Source of the DNA: Lachnospiraceae bacterium
GTDB taxonomy: Bacteria > Bacillota > Clostridia > Lachnospirales > Lachnospiraceae
Assembly: GCA_019424135.1 (NCBI GenBank)
Contig: JAHYZZ010000014.1
Location: 1 to 63,392 of the forward strand
Length of the DNA stretch: 63,392 bases
Direction: 5' to 3'
Shown here: positions 16,398-24,420 of the stretch, one piece after another
Position numbering within the stretch: position 1 is the stretch's first letter
Layout of the letters: the number at the start of each line of letters is the position of its first letter
Position numbers and translations under genes: made by a program
The notes under the pieces: model-generated
What the model saw: only the letters and a program-made list of their open reading frames with translations
Told to the model about the DNA's origin: nothing
Databases searched by the model: none

Positions 16398-17175
16398 TCC
16401 TTTTCAGACTCGGAACTGCGTCCAACAGTTTCCTGGTATACTCTGCCTGTGGTCTGGACAGGATCTGCAAAGATTCCCCATACTCCACAGTCTTCCCTTC
16501 ATGCAGGACCAAAACCATATCTGCCAGATTCAAAATCAGTTTTAGATTATGGCTGACCAATATAACCGCTGTTTTGTCCATTTTCCGCAGAGCCATCATC
16601 TCCTCCATCACCTGTTTTTGTGCCACCATATCAAGTGCACTGGTGGGCTCATCTGCCAGAAGCACAGATGGCTCCAAAAGCATGGCACAGGCAATGCCCA
16701 CTCTCTGATTCATGCCTCCTGATAATTCAAAAGGATAACTTGCCAATACTTTTTTTCCGTCTTTAAGCCCGATTTTTTCAAAAAGCTCCCGTGCCTTTTC
16801 ATCAGAAGCTTTTCTTGACAACTTCTCATGGGCGCAAAGGCTTTCATAAATCTGATCCCCAATTGTACGAACCGGGCAAAAAGATGCCTTTGTATCCTGA
16901 AATATCATGCCAATTTCTCCTCCTCGGATCCTTCGAAGCTCTTCCTTGGACATCTTGGATATTTCACGTCCCCGGAAACGGATCGTACCCTTTGTCATGG
17001 ATCCGCCTGGCCCAAGGACCCCCAAAGCTGCCCGCAGCACGGAACTTTTCCCGCTTCCCGATTCTCCGGCGATCCCCAGGATCTCCCCAGGCCTTAAAAT
17101 AAAACTCATGTTTTCAACCACAGGTCTTTCCTGATAACTGATGCTGACCTGATCATAAGTCAGAAGTTCTTCCAT
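16390..17175 (-). CDS. ABC transporter ATP-binding protein (NikD/OppD type)
   Basis: A 261-residue ATPase, partner of the previous one. Walker A GESGSGKSS, signature LSGGMNQRVGIA, Walker B VLLADEPTSALD and H-loop SHNLKL are complete. It lacks the long C-terminal OppD extension with Fe-S Cys found in peptide transporters, being closer in length to NikD. Ribosome binding site AAGGAG precedes the ATG. It follows the substrate-binding lipoprotein gene by 20 bp. Confidence 0.88.
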   Translation of the reverse strand: MEELLTYDQVSISYQERPVVENMSFILRPGEILGIAGESGSGKSSVLRAALGVLGPGGSMTKGTIRFRGREISKMSKEELRRIRGGEIGMIFQDTKASFCPVRTIGDQIYESLCAHEKLSRKASDEKARELFEKIGLKDGKKVLASYPFELSGGMNQRVGIACAMLLEPSVLLADEPTSALDMVAQKQVMEEMMALRKMDKTAVILVSHNLKLILNLADMVLVLHEGKTVEYGESLQILSRPQAEYTRKLLDAVPSLKRSE

Positions 17176-17195
17176 TTTTTCTCCTTTTCTTTACA

Positions 17196-18752
17196 TCACT
17201 CAATATCCAGATCTGCCGTGATCTCATAATAATCACAGGGATGAGCCTTAAGCCCTGTAACATTTGCCTTTGCGATCATATTCATACGCAAATGGGAGCA
17301 AAAGACATAAGCGTGGTCCTCAAGGATCAACTGCTGCATCTTTACAGCCAACTGTGCTCTTCTGTCTGTGTCAAAAGTTGTGGACATTTCACCGGCCATT
17401 TTTTCTAGCTGCTCGCTGTAATAATGTCCGTCATTATTCCCAGAACTCTCCAGGCAACGGTAGTTAAAAAAGTATTCCGGGTCTGCGGAGGGTGCCGTCA
17501 CCATGGCGCTGACATAGATATCCCAGGCGCTGCTGTCTGTACGAATCCGGTTATGATCCGCTGTATCTGTAATTTCTACCTGGAACCCGATCTCCCCCAA
17601 CGATGCCTGCGCGGCCTCCGCAAGAAGGGGAAGTTCCTGACGACTAGGATACGTCAGCAAACGAAGTATCAGAGGGGTTTTATTCTTCTCCCGGACTCCG
17701 TCCCCGTCTTCATCCTTCCATCCAGCTTCCTCCAGAATCTTTCTGGCGCCTTTGGGATCATATTCCTCATCCTTAACGACATCTCCTCCAAAGGCAAATG
17801 TACTAGGATATACTCCTTCTGCGGGATATCCATTCCCACCCAAAAGCGTCTCTACAAAGCCTTCTTTATCAATCCCCATGGCAATCGCTTTCCTTACATC
17901 TGGATCCGAAGTGACCTCACTCTCAAAATTCATGGTTACAAAGAATACCCTGCTTGTCGCACATCCTGTAAATATATAATCATCATTTTCAAAGAGAGGA
18001 TAGCTGGCATAGGGCATGCCATATGCTGCATCAATTTCGCCGGACTGCAATGCCATGGTCAACGTATTCCCGTCTGTGATTGTCCTCACAGTGATGCGAT
18101 CCAGCTTAGGATCCCCATTCCAATAGTTCTCATTTTTCACCAGATCAAGACGGGTATCGGTCTCCAGAGATACTGCCCTATATGGGCCGGTCCCCTGAAC
18201 AATCCCCTCCTCTGTCACTCCTGCCTCCACATCATAAATACATCCATAGGGATCTGTCAGATAATTTATCAGAGCAGGAACCGGAGTTTTTGTTCGGATC
18301 GTCAACACCATTCCTTCCGCGCTGATCATATCAATGTGAAGATCTCCAGCTGCTCTTTTGTGACGTACAATCAGATCTTCCAGACACGCTTTTACTGCTT
18401 CTGCATCCATAGTACGGCCACTTGTAAATGTCACACCATCCTTAAGTATAATCCTCCAGGTTCTCTGATCCACCCTCTCGTAACTCTTTGCCAGCCATGG
18501 CTCAAGTTCCATATTGTCAGTGAAACGAAAGAGGGTTTCCCCTACACCATACCGGATACACGCCCATCCGCTGTTATCATGATGTGGATCAATGTCTGGC
18601 TCCCCATTTTCAGCATTAAAAGTTGTGTCTCCAAAGACAAGGTTTTTTTCTCCTAGCTTTCCATCTGTTTCATCTTCCGTCTGTCCACAGCCTGACACCA
18701 GGGAAACCAGAACTCCCACTATCAACATGACGACCTTGATTTTCTTCTTCAT
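17196..18752 (-). CDS. ABC transporter substrate-binding lipoprotein (SBP family 5, NikA-like)
   Basis: A 518-residue extracellular lipoprotein with signal peptide and lipobox LVSGC. The SBP_bac_5 signature is seen in the segment ETLFRFTDNMELEPWLAKSY, and later GTGPYR and LDLVKNENYWNG. The start is the ATG at 18752 with GGAGG 8 nt upstream. Closest layout is NikA/CntA-type nickel or metallophore binding proteins, with the whole operon in NikABCDE composition, but peptide-binding DppA relatives share the same fold. The gene order permease-permease-SBP-ATPase-ATPase differs from E. coli nikABCDE. Confidence 0.85.
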   Translation of the reverse strand: MKKKIKVVMLIVGVLVSLVSGCGQTEDETDGKLGEKNLVFGDTTFNAENGEPDIDPHHDNSGWACIRYGVGETLFRFTDNMELEPWLAKSYERVDQRTWRIILKDGVTFTSGRTMDAEAVKACLEDLIVRHKRAAGDLHIDMISAEGMVLTIRTKTPVPALINYLTDPYGCIYDVEAGVTEEGIVQGTGPYRAVSLETDTRLDLVKNENYWNGDPKLDRITVRTITDGNTLTMALQSGEIDAAYGMPYASYPLFENDDYIFTGCATSRVFFVTMNFESEVTSDPDVRKAIAMGIDKEGFVETLLGGNGYPAEGVYPSTFAFGGDVVKDEEYDPKGARKILEEAGWKDEDGDGVREKNKTPLILRLLTYPSRQELPLLAEAAQASLGEIGFQVEITDTADHNRIRTDSSAWDIYVSAMVTAPSADPEYFFNYRCLESSGNNDGHYYSEQLEKMAGEMSTTFDTDRRAQLAVKMQQLILEDHAYVFCSHLRMNMIAKANVTGLKAHPCDYYEITADLDIE

Positions 18753-18768
18753 TTTCCCTTCCTCCATG

Positions 18769-19584
18769 TCATAGATAAGATTTCCCCGTATCCAGGTAGT
18801 CTCTCAGTACATCTCCCAAAAGCTGAAAAAGAGCTGCCGTCATAAAGATTCCAAGCCCTGGGGCCAATATCACCCAAGGATAAGTCTGCAACATGCTGCG
18901 CCCCTCACTGATCATACTTCCCCATTCTGCTGTCGGAGGCTGGGCCCCCAGTCCAAGGAAAGAAAGGGCGGACAGCTCCATCATCATAGTCCCAATATCA
19001 AGAGTCGCCGTCACCAGAATCTGCCCCCCAATATTAGGAAGAATATGCCGGACGATTACCTGAAGGTCTGTATCGCCTGACAGACACGCTGCCGATATGT
19101 AATCCTCTTTTTTCAAAGAAAGGGTACGGCTCCTTGCAATCCTGGCATATTTAGGCCAGCTCACTACAGCAAGGGCGATAACCGCATTTCGGATTCCCCC
19201 ATCAAATACTGCCGCAACAGCAAGGGCAAATACCATCCCCGGAAAGGCCAGGCAAATATCTGCAATCCGCATGATTATCGTATCACCGATTTTCCCCATA
19301 TATCCACAAAGTACGCCAATCGCTGTTCCTGCTGCCGCTGTAACAGCTACCAAAACCAATGTAGAAAAAATACTCGTCCGGGAGCCCAATAGTACCCGGG
19401 AAAGCATATCCCTTCCATACCTGTCTGTCCCAAAGGGATGCGACAGGCTAGGCGGTTCCAGTGCAATGCGAAAGTTTTGGAGCTCCGGATCATAGGGACT
19501 TAACCATCCTGCAAAGACAGAGGCCAACAAAAGAAGTGCCACAAGAGAAGAAAAAAAGATCAGTCTTTTCTTTTGCTTTTTCAT
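18769..19584 (-). CDS. ABC transporter permease (NikC/OppC type)
   Basis: A 271-residue inner-membrane permease with about six helices. The EAA loop that docks the ATPase is seen as ..SLKKEDYISAACLSGDTDLQVIVRHILPN. The N-terminal segment SPYDPELQNFRIALEPPSLSHPFGTDRYGRDMLSR is diagnostic of the OppC/NikC family. Its start overlaps the other permease gene by 4 bp. It forms the translocation pore with that permease. Confidence 0.9.
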   Translation of the reverse strand: MKKQKKRLIFFSSLVALLLLASVFAGWLSPYDPELQNFRIALEPPSLSHPFGTDRYGRDMLSRVLLGSRTSIFSTLVLVAVTAAAGTAIGVLCGYMGKIGDTIIMRIADICLAFPGMVFALAVAAVFDGGIRNAVIALAVVSWPKYARIARSRTLSLKKEDYISAACLSGDTDLQVIVRHILPNIGGQILVTATLDIGTMMMELSALSFLGLGAQPPTAEWGSMISEGRSMLQTYPWVILAPGLGIFMTAALFQLLGDVLRDYLDTGKSYL

Positions 19585-20537
19585 GACTTGTCACCTCCCA
19601 GGCGGATTCTTGGATCCAACAGGCAATAAATAATATCTGCCGTAAGATTAACCGTCACATAAATAACCGCCATCCATACCACATATGCCTGGATCATAGG
19701 ATAATCCCGCATATTGACAGCGTCTACAGCAAGCTTTCCAACGCCGTCCCACAAAAAGATCGATTCTACAACTGCCGTTCCACCAAGAAGGCTTCCAATA
19801 GAAAGTAAAAGTAACGTAAGAATCGTTAACAGAGCTGTTTTCATCACACTTTTCCAGAGTGTGGAAGAAAAGCGAATACCTCTTGCTTTTGCTGCCAGAA
19901 CATACTCCTTGCTCAACTCATCCAGAACTGCTGCCCGAACCTGCCGAACATATCTAGACGACATGGCAATAGCCAGGGTAAACGCAGGAAGCATGACACT
20001 TTGAAGACCGGTTCCATCTGAAATCACCGGAAATATAGAAATGCGAACTGCCAGAAAATATATCAAAACCAATGCCACAAAAAAATTCGGGAGACTCCCG
20101 CCGATAAAACTGAACAATCGGATCAAATTATCTGACATTTTATCTCTTTTAACCGCCGAAAGTATCCCAAGCGGTACAGAGATGATAACTGTCAGGATCA
20201 CCGAAGTAAAGGTAAGAAGTAATGTGGCTGGGAGCTTAGACACAAACGTAGAAAACACATCCTCCCCGGAGACATAGCTAACTCCCAGATCCCCTTTCAT
20301 AAATCTGACAAGCCAGTTTCCATACTGTACCAGAAAAGGCTGGTTAAGTCCAAGCTCTTCTCTTTGGGCATTCATCACTTCCCGAGAAAGGCTGATGCCA
20401 GAGGCATCTGCTTTTTGAAGGATCACATCACTTCCTGCCGCCTGCATCAATGCAAAAGACAAAAAAGTAATTCCAAACAGAACCGGTATCAAAAGCAGCA
20501 GTCTCTTAAAAATATATGATCTCATTTCTGTTTTCAT
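19581..20537 (-). CDS. ABC transporter permease (NikB/OppB type)
   Basis: A 318-residue permease, first gene of the uptake operon. It begins with MRSYIFKRLLLLIPVLFGITFLSFAL, the typical OppB/NikB N-terminus, and carries the EAA loop VLDELSKEYVLAAKARGIRFSSTLWKSVMK near residue 190-215. The start chosen is the ATG at 20537; an in-frame ATG at 20561 is possible but lies almost against the leader terminator. Transcription has to pass the leader hairpin at 20576-20616, so expression of the whole operon is probably set by attenuation. Confidence 0.88.
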   Translation of the reverse strand: MKTEMRSYIFKRLLLLIPVLFGITFLSFALMQAAGSDVILQKADASGISLSREVMNAQREELGLNQPFLVQYGNWLVRFMKGDLGVSYVSGEDVFSTFVSKLPATLLLTFTSVILTVIISVPLGILSAVKRDKMSDNLIRLFSFIGGSLPNFFVALVLIYFLAVRISIFPVISDGTGLQSVMLPAFTLAIAMSSRYVRQVRAAVLDELSKEYVLAAKARGIRFSSTLWKSVMKTALLTILTLLLLSIGSLLGGTAVVESIFLWDGVGKLAVDAVNMRDYPMIQAYVVWMAVIYVTVNLTADIIYCLLDPRIRLGGDKS

Positions 20538-20575
20538 AATCCTTCCCTTCCTGTCATCCATCGTTTTCTTAACGC

Positions 20576-20616
20576 AAAAAGTCTGCCGTATATACCTTCT
20601 GGTATATACAGCAGAC
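20576..20616 (-). terminator. Leader terminator before the Nik/Opp-type operon
   Basis: On the minus strand a 16-bp stem (arms 20601-20616 and 20581-20596) with a 4-nt AGAA loop is followed directly by UUUUU (20580-20576). One pair is G-U only on the minus-strand RNA and would be a C-A mismatch on the plus strand, which fixes its orientation. It ends about 40 bp before the first structural gene. Confidence 0.8.
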
Positions 20617-20705
20617 TTCAGCCTGCGTAAATCATCCTGTGATCTTTTCTATAAAATCGCTTTCAAACGGAACTGCCTTCCGTGCTGCAGTGCTTCAGCC
20701 CTGCA
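20581..20705 (-). promoter_or_regulatory. Candidate attenuator leader RNA (possible riboswitch or protein-bound leader)
   Basis: In transcription order the leader holds: hairpin 1 at 20705-20686 (TGCAG/CTGCA, inner GC-UGAA-GC), hairpin 2 at 20683-20667 (ACGGAA/TTCCGT), hairpin 3 at 20626-20611 (GCAGGC-UGAA-GUCUGC) and the terminator. The 3' arm of hairpin 3 is the first six bases of the terminator stem, so hairpin 3 and the full terminator exclude each other. Hairpins 1 and 3 are near-copies with the same UGAA loop. I recognise no known riboswitch class. Confidence 0.55.
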
Positions 20706-20720
20706 TTTCATACGCTGTCT

Positions 20721-20749
20721 ATTCTATCAGACCATTGACCGGATGGGAA
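20721..20749 (-). promoter_or_regulatory. Likely promoter of the Nik/Opp-type operon
   Basis: Minus-strand TTCCCA (20744-20749), 17-bp spacer, TAGAAT (20721-20726), placed just downstream of niaR and upstream of the leader hairpins. Confidence 0.45.
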
Positions 20750-20767
20750 CCCCTCCCCTCCAATTTT

Positions 20768-21280
20768 TTATGGCTTCCCCACCAGAAATCCTCTTCTCTT
20801 CAAATCCTCTTCTATCAAATCTAATGTCTCCTGACTGTCGGCCGTCACCTTATGATAATGATAATTGGCAGTGATATTTTTCAGCGGACTGGACTTTCCA
20901 CTCTCTATGTCCTTCAAAAACTCTTCCACCTGTCTCCTGGAACCAATGTTTAGTTCCGCCTCCAGATGTCCGTATACTTTGTGATTGACCATAACATTTT
21001 TTACCGTACCACCAAGGTCAACGATCGCACACAGTTCTTCCGATAGCTGCTCATCAGTATGCTGCACTTTAAACACCCGTTCTGCCATCTTTGAGGTGCC
21101 AAGCAGATATCCCCGGTTTGTGGACAAAATGTCATAACCGGCAGCCCTAATCAAAGCAATATCCTGCACGATTACCTGACGGCTCACATGATAACGGGAT
21201 GCCAGAGCTTTTGCAGGAACTGGATGCCCTGTCTGTTGAATCTGCCGGACGATATCTGTTCTTCTCTCAGAACCAGTCAT
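20768..21280 (-). CDS. niaR: NAD biosynthesis transcription repressor NiaR (HTH_11 plus 3H domain)
   Basis: A 170-residue regulator. The N-terminal winged helix (HTH_11; QIQQTGHPVPAKALASRYHVSRQVIVQDIALIR region) is followed by a 3H domain from about residue 75, with the characteristic histidines in VNHKVYGHLEAE and TANYHYHKV. Family knowledge: NiaR (YrxA) represses NAD synthesis and niacin uptake genes with nicotinate as co-repressor, and the 3H domain binds a metal ion. It is the last gene of nadA-nadB-nadC-niaR, 14 bp after nadC, so it is autoregulated with its targets. Ribosome binding site AGGAGG precedes the ATG. Confidence 0.92.
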   Translation of the reverse strand: MTGSERRTDIVRQIQQTGHPVPAKALASRYHVSRQVIVQDIALIRAAGYDILSTNRGYLLGTSKMAERVFKVQHTDEQLSEELCAIVDLGGTVKNVMVNHKVYGHLEAELNIGSRRQVEEFLKDIESGKSSPLKNITANYHYHKVTADSQETLDLIEEDLKRRGFLVGKP

Positions 21281-21294
21281 GTGATCACTTCCTC

Positions 21295-22146
21295 CTATAC
21301 TGCATGAAGATTTTTCATAGAGATATCAAGAATCGGTGCCGAGTGAGTCAAGGCACCACTGGAAATATAGTCTACACCGATATCCACAAGCCGGCTGATA
21401 TTTTCTTTGGTCACGTTTCCTGAACATTCTGTCTTTGCCCGGCCGTCGATAAATCTTACCGCTTCTTTCATCTCTTCCGGAGACATATTATCCAACATAA
21501 TAATGTCGGCGCCTGCCTCTATAGCTTCCTTTACCATTTCAAGGTTTTCTGTCTCCACTTCGATTTTTCTCACAAATGGTGCATACTCCTTCGCCAGGCG
21601 GACCGCTTCCTTTACGCTGCCTGCTGCTCCAATATGGTTATCCTTTAAAAGTACACCATCGGACAGATTATAACGGTGGTTTTGTCCTCCTCCTGTCCTC
21701 ACTGCATATTTTTCAAAAATCCTCATATTCGGCGTGGTTTTCCGGGTATCCAAAAGTTTTATCTTTGTTCCCTCAAGCAGAGACACTAACGCATGTGTAT
21801 AGGTGGCGATTCCGCTCATGCGCTGCAGATAGTTAAGAGCTACCCGTTCTCCGGACAACAATACCCGGATATCTCCCTTTACTTTGCCCATCAGCTGTCC
21901 ATTTACCACCTGCTCCCCGTCCTGACAGAAGAATTCTGTCTCTGTCTTTTCGTCCAACAGCTGAAAGACTCTCCGGAACACCTCCAGCCCGGCTATGATT
22001 CCATCCTGCTTTGCAATCAGATCCACCTCACCTGGAACCGCTTCTTTCATTACCGCATTGGTAGTCACATCTTCACTGGAAATATCTTCTTGGAGCGCCT
22101 CCATCAGCAGATGATCCACCTGAATGGTCATTGTAATCGTATTCAT
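21295..22146 (-). CDS. nadC: Nicotinate-nucleotide pyrophosphorylase (carboxylating)
   Basis: Quinolinate phosphoribosyltransferase: quinolinate plus PRPP gives nicotinate mononucleotide, CO2 and pyrophosphate. The 283 residues are of normal length. Seen motifs: LLDTRKTTPNMR (substrate phosphate binding), RTGGGQNHRYNLSDGVLLKDNHI and the C-terminal barrel segment EVETENLEMVKEAIEAGADIIMLDN. The gene lies 3 bp after nadB. It completes the de novo route started by NadB and NadA. Confidence 0.96.
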   Translation of the reverse strand: MNTITMTIQVDHLLMEALQEDISSEDVTTNAVMKEAVPGEVDLIAKQDGIIAGLEVFRRVFQLLDEKTETEFFCQDGEQVVNGQLMGKVKGDIRVLLSGERVALNYLQRMSGIATYTHALVSLLEGTKIKLLDTRKTTPNMRIFEKYAVRTGGGQNHRYNLSDGVLLKDNHIGAAGSVKEAVRLAKEYAPFVRKIEVETENLEMVKEAIEAGADIIMLDNMSPEEMKEAVRFIDGRAKTECSGNVTKENISRLVDIGVDYISSGALTHSAPILDISMKNLHAV

Positions 22147-22149
22147 ATT

Positions 22150-23322
22150 TTATTTGTCCTCCTGCATATTTGATGAAATATCTTTTGCCGCCCGCTTTGA
22201 AAACACAAGACTTTCAAGAAGAGAGTTGCTGGCCAGCCGGTTGGCTCCATGTACCCCGTTACAACTTGTCTCTCCCGCTGCATACAGATTTGGCATGGAC
22301 GTCCGGCTATATCCATCTACCCAGATTCCCCCCATAAAATAATGTTGGGCCGGCACTACCGGAATACACTCTTTTGTGACATCATATCCTTCTTCCAGGC
22401 AGTGTTGATAAATATTGGGAAAATGTTTCAAGATTGTCTCTTTTGGAATGTGTTCCATTGAAAGCCAGACATGATCCGTCCCATCTTGTTCCATCTGTTC
22501 CCGAATCGCTTTTGTTACCACATCCCTGGGAAGCAACTCGTCTACAAAACGTTCCTTATTTTTATTATACAGAACAGCTCCCTCTCCTCGTACAGACTCT
22601 GAAATCAGGAATCTCCTCCCGGGCTTTTCAGAATATAATGTGGTCGGATGAATCTGAACATAATCCAAATGCTCCAGCCGGATTCCATGTTTTCTTGCAA
22701 TATCGATCGCATCTCCTGTCAAATGAGGAAAATTGGTAGAATGCTGATACCTTCCTCCGATACCGCCGCTTGCCAACATGGTATATGGAGCCCGTATCTT
22801 TATCTCTTCTTCGCCCTGACGTGCAATGATACCTTCACATCTTCCCTGTTCTACAATAATATCTGTCATTTCAGTATACTCATACATCCTGACATTTTCA
22901 AGCTGCTGTACTTTTTTTAGCAACTTGCTTGTAATCTCTTTTCCCGTAATATCTTCGTGGAACAAAATCCGGGGCCTGGAATGCGCCCCTTCCCTTGTAT
23001 ATATATATTTCCCGTCTTTCTTGGCAAATTCCACTCCGTAATCCACCAGATCTTCGATTACCCGTCTGGAGCTGCGAATCATAATCTCTACAGACTCCTT
23101 ACGATTTTCATAATGTCCTGCTCGCATCGTATCCTCAAAATAACTGTCATAATCCTCCTCATCACGAAGTACACAGATTCCTCCTTGTGCCAGGAAAGAA
23201 TCGCTGCTTTCCAGATCTGACTTTGTAATCATAATAATCTGCCTGTTGCGCGGCAGATTTAAGGCACAGAATAGTCCCGCAACTCCTGTCCCTACAATGA
23301 CCACATCTGCCTTGATCGTCAT
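22150..23322 (-). CDS. nadB: L-aspartate oxidase
   Basis: FAD enzyme that turns L-aspartate into iminoaspartate, the first step of de novo NAD synthesis. The dinucleotide-binding motif VVIVGTGVAGLFCAL is at residues 7-21; the active-site and substrate regions SDSFLAQGGI, EGAHSRPRILFHEDITG and HYFMGGIWVDGYSRTS are present, and the FAD segment YAAGETSCNGVHGANRLASNSLLE is near the end. At 390 residues it lacks the about 130-residue C-terminal helical domain of E. coli NadB, a shortening common in clostridial versions. In anaerobes fumarate is the likely electron acceptor. It lies 21 bp after nadA. Confidence 0.95.
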   Translation of the reverse strand: MTIKADVVIVGTGVAGLFCALNLPRNRQIIMITKSDLESSDSFLAQGGICVLRDEEDYDSYFEDTMRAGHYENRKESVEIMIRSSRRVIEDLVDYGVEFAKKDGKYIYTREGAHSRPRILFHEDITGKEITSKLLKKVQQLENVRMYEYTEMTDIIVEQGRCEGIIARQGEEEIKIRAPYTMLASGGIGGRYQHSTNFPHLTGDAIDIARKHGIRLEHLDYVQIHPTTLYSEKPGRRFLISESVRGEGAVLYNKNKERFVDELLPRDVVTKAIREQMEQDGTDHVWLSMEHIPKETILKHFPNIYQHCLEEGYDVTKECIPVVPAQHYFMGGIWVDGYSRTSMPNLYAAGETSCNGVHGANRLASNSLLESLVFSKRAAKDISSNMQEDK

Positions 23323-23343
23323 GTTTGTCCACCTCTTTTCCTT

Positions 23344-24252
23344 CTACTTAGCCGCCAGATGTAACATTTTTTTCAGCGGCTCTTTTGCCTGTTCTGCAAA
23401 GGTCTGATCCACCTGAACTTCATTTTTACCGGTTTTCAGCACTTCTCTTATCTTTTCCAACGTAATGCTCTTCATATCTGCACAGACCGGTTCCGTCTCC
23501 GGAAAATAAAAACACTTATCCGGATTTTGCCTTTCCAGCTCATAACGGACACCGTTTTCCGTACAAATGATAAACTCCTTCGAAGCGCTTTGGGAGGCAT
23601 ACTTGATAATTCCAGACGTGCTTCCCACGTAATCCGCCATCTCACAGATTGCAGGAGGGCACTCCGGATGAACCAGGACTCTGGCCTTAGGATGCTGTTC
23701 TTTTGCTCTTTTTACTTCTGCAATCTTCATCTTTTCGTGAACCGGACAGTATCCGTCATTAAAAACAAAATGCTTTTCTGGAACCTGTTGTGATACAAAA
23801 TGCGCAAGATTCTTATCTGGGATAAAGAATATATATTTATTGGGAAGCTCCTTGACAATCTTCACCGCATTCGCGGATGTTACACACACATCAGAGTACT
23901 GCTTGAGCTTTGCCGTAGAATTAATGTAACATACTACCGCCAGATCCTCGTAGGTATTGCGCATCCTCTGAATCGTATCCGGGTCCGCCATATGCGCCAT
24001 AGCACAATCTGCCGACAGATCCGGCATCAGCACGGTTTTCTCCTGATTTAATATTTTGGCACTTTCCCCCATAAAAGAAACTCCTGCAAATACGATCACC
24101 TGATTCGAAAGTCCTTCTGCTACTCGGCTTAAATAAAAGGAGTCTCCCACATAATCTGCGATTTCCTGTACATCGGGTCTTACATAATAATGTGCCAGGA
24201 TGACTGCATCTTTTTCTTTTTTTAATTCTTTAATCTCCTGTATTGTATCCAT
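23344..24252 (-). CDS. nadA: Quinolinate synthase
   Basis: [4Fe-4S] enzyme that condenses iminoaspartate with dihydroxyacetone phosphate to quinolinate. From the ATG at 24252 (AAAGGAG upstream) it has 302 residues, the family length. The three-fold repeated NadA architecture shows in AHYYVRPDVQEIADYVGDS, HPECPPAICEMADYVGSTS and the final region with the cluster ligands (Cys in VVCYINS, in HPECPPAIC and near EPVCADM). The reading frame stays open far upstream of the ATG, but only this start has a ribosome binding site and the right N-terminus. It heads the NAD operon. Confidence 0.95.
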   Translation of the reverse strand: MDTIQEIKELKKEKDAVILAHYYVRPDVQEIADYVGDSFYLSRVAEGLSNQVIVFAGVSFMGESAKILNQEKTVLMPDLSADCAMAHMADPDTIQRMRNTYEDLAVVCYINSTAKLKQYSDVCVTSANAVKIVKELPNKYIFFIPDKNLAHFVSQQVPEKHFVFNDGYCPVHEKMKIAEVKRAKEQHPKARVLVHPECPPAICEMADYVGSTSGIIKYASQSASKEFIICTENGVRYELERQNPDKCFYFPETEPVCADMKSITLEKIREVLKTGKNEVQVDQTFAEQAKEPLKKMLHLAAK

Positions 24253-24283
24253 TTTGTTTTCTCCTTTAACATGAACTTTACAC

Positions 24284-24319
24284 ATTATAGCACCGGACTT
24301 TACATGTGACAAGACACAT
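24284..24319 (-). promoter_or_regulatory. nadA promoter with candidate NiaR operator
   Basis: Minus-strand promoter TTGTCA (24307-24312), 17-bp spacer, TATAAT (24284-24289). The inverted repeat ATGTG-N6-CACAT at 24304-24319 covers the -35 element, the place expected for repression by NiaR, whose gene ends this operon. Confidence 0.6.
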
Positions 24320-24340
24320 AAGTTGACAAATATTTTATTC

Positions 24341-24401
24341 TTGCGGTATCCGTTTTTGTATGGTATACTACGAAAGTTGTTTATTGTTTTATCATGATAA
24401 A
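24341..24401 (+). promoter_or_regulatory. Promoter and palindrome before the PfoR-like gene
   Basis: TTGCGG (24341-24346), 17-bp spacer ending in TGG, TATACT (24364-24369), an extended -10 promoter. A perfect 14-bp palindrome TTTATCATGATAAA at 24388-24401 lies between the transcription start and the ribosome binding site and is a candidate operator. Confidence 0.5.
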
Positions 24402-24420
24402 GTGATAAAGGAGGAAATTG

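Noticed and set aside
17424..18656. Long open frame (about 410 codons) on the plus strand opposite the substrate-binding lipoprotein gene
   Set aside because: It is the mirror of a well-supported lipoprotein gene, has no ribosome binding site, and its translation is rich in Cys, His and Ile without any domain.
17196..20537. Firm naming of the ABC operon as nickel transporter nikABCDE
   Set aside because: The family signatures fit both nickel/metallophore and peptide importers, no NikR gene or nickel enzyme is in the window, so no gene symbols were given.
20581..20705. Cobalamin, NiCo, TPP or SAM riboswitch, or ANTAR target, in the Nik/Opp leader
   Set aside because: None of the conserved boxes is seen. 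ANTAR sites need hexaloops with A at position 1 and G at position 4; these loops read C-UGAA-G.
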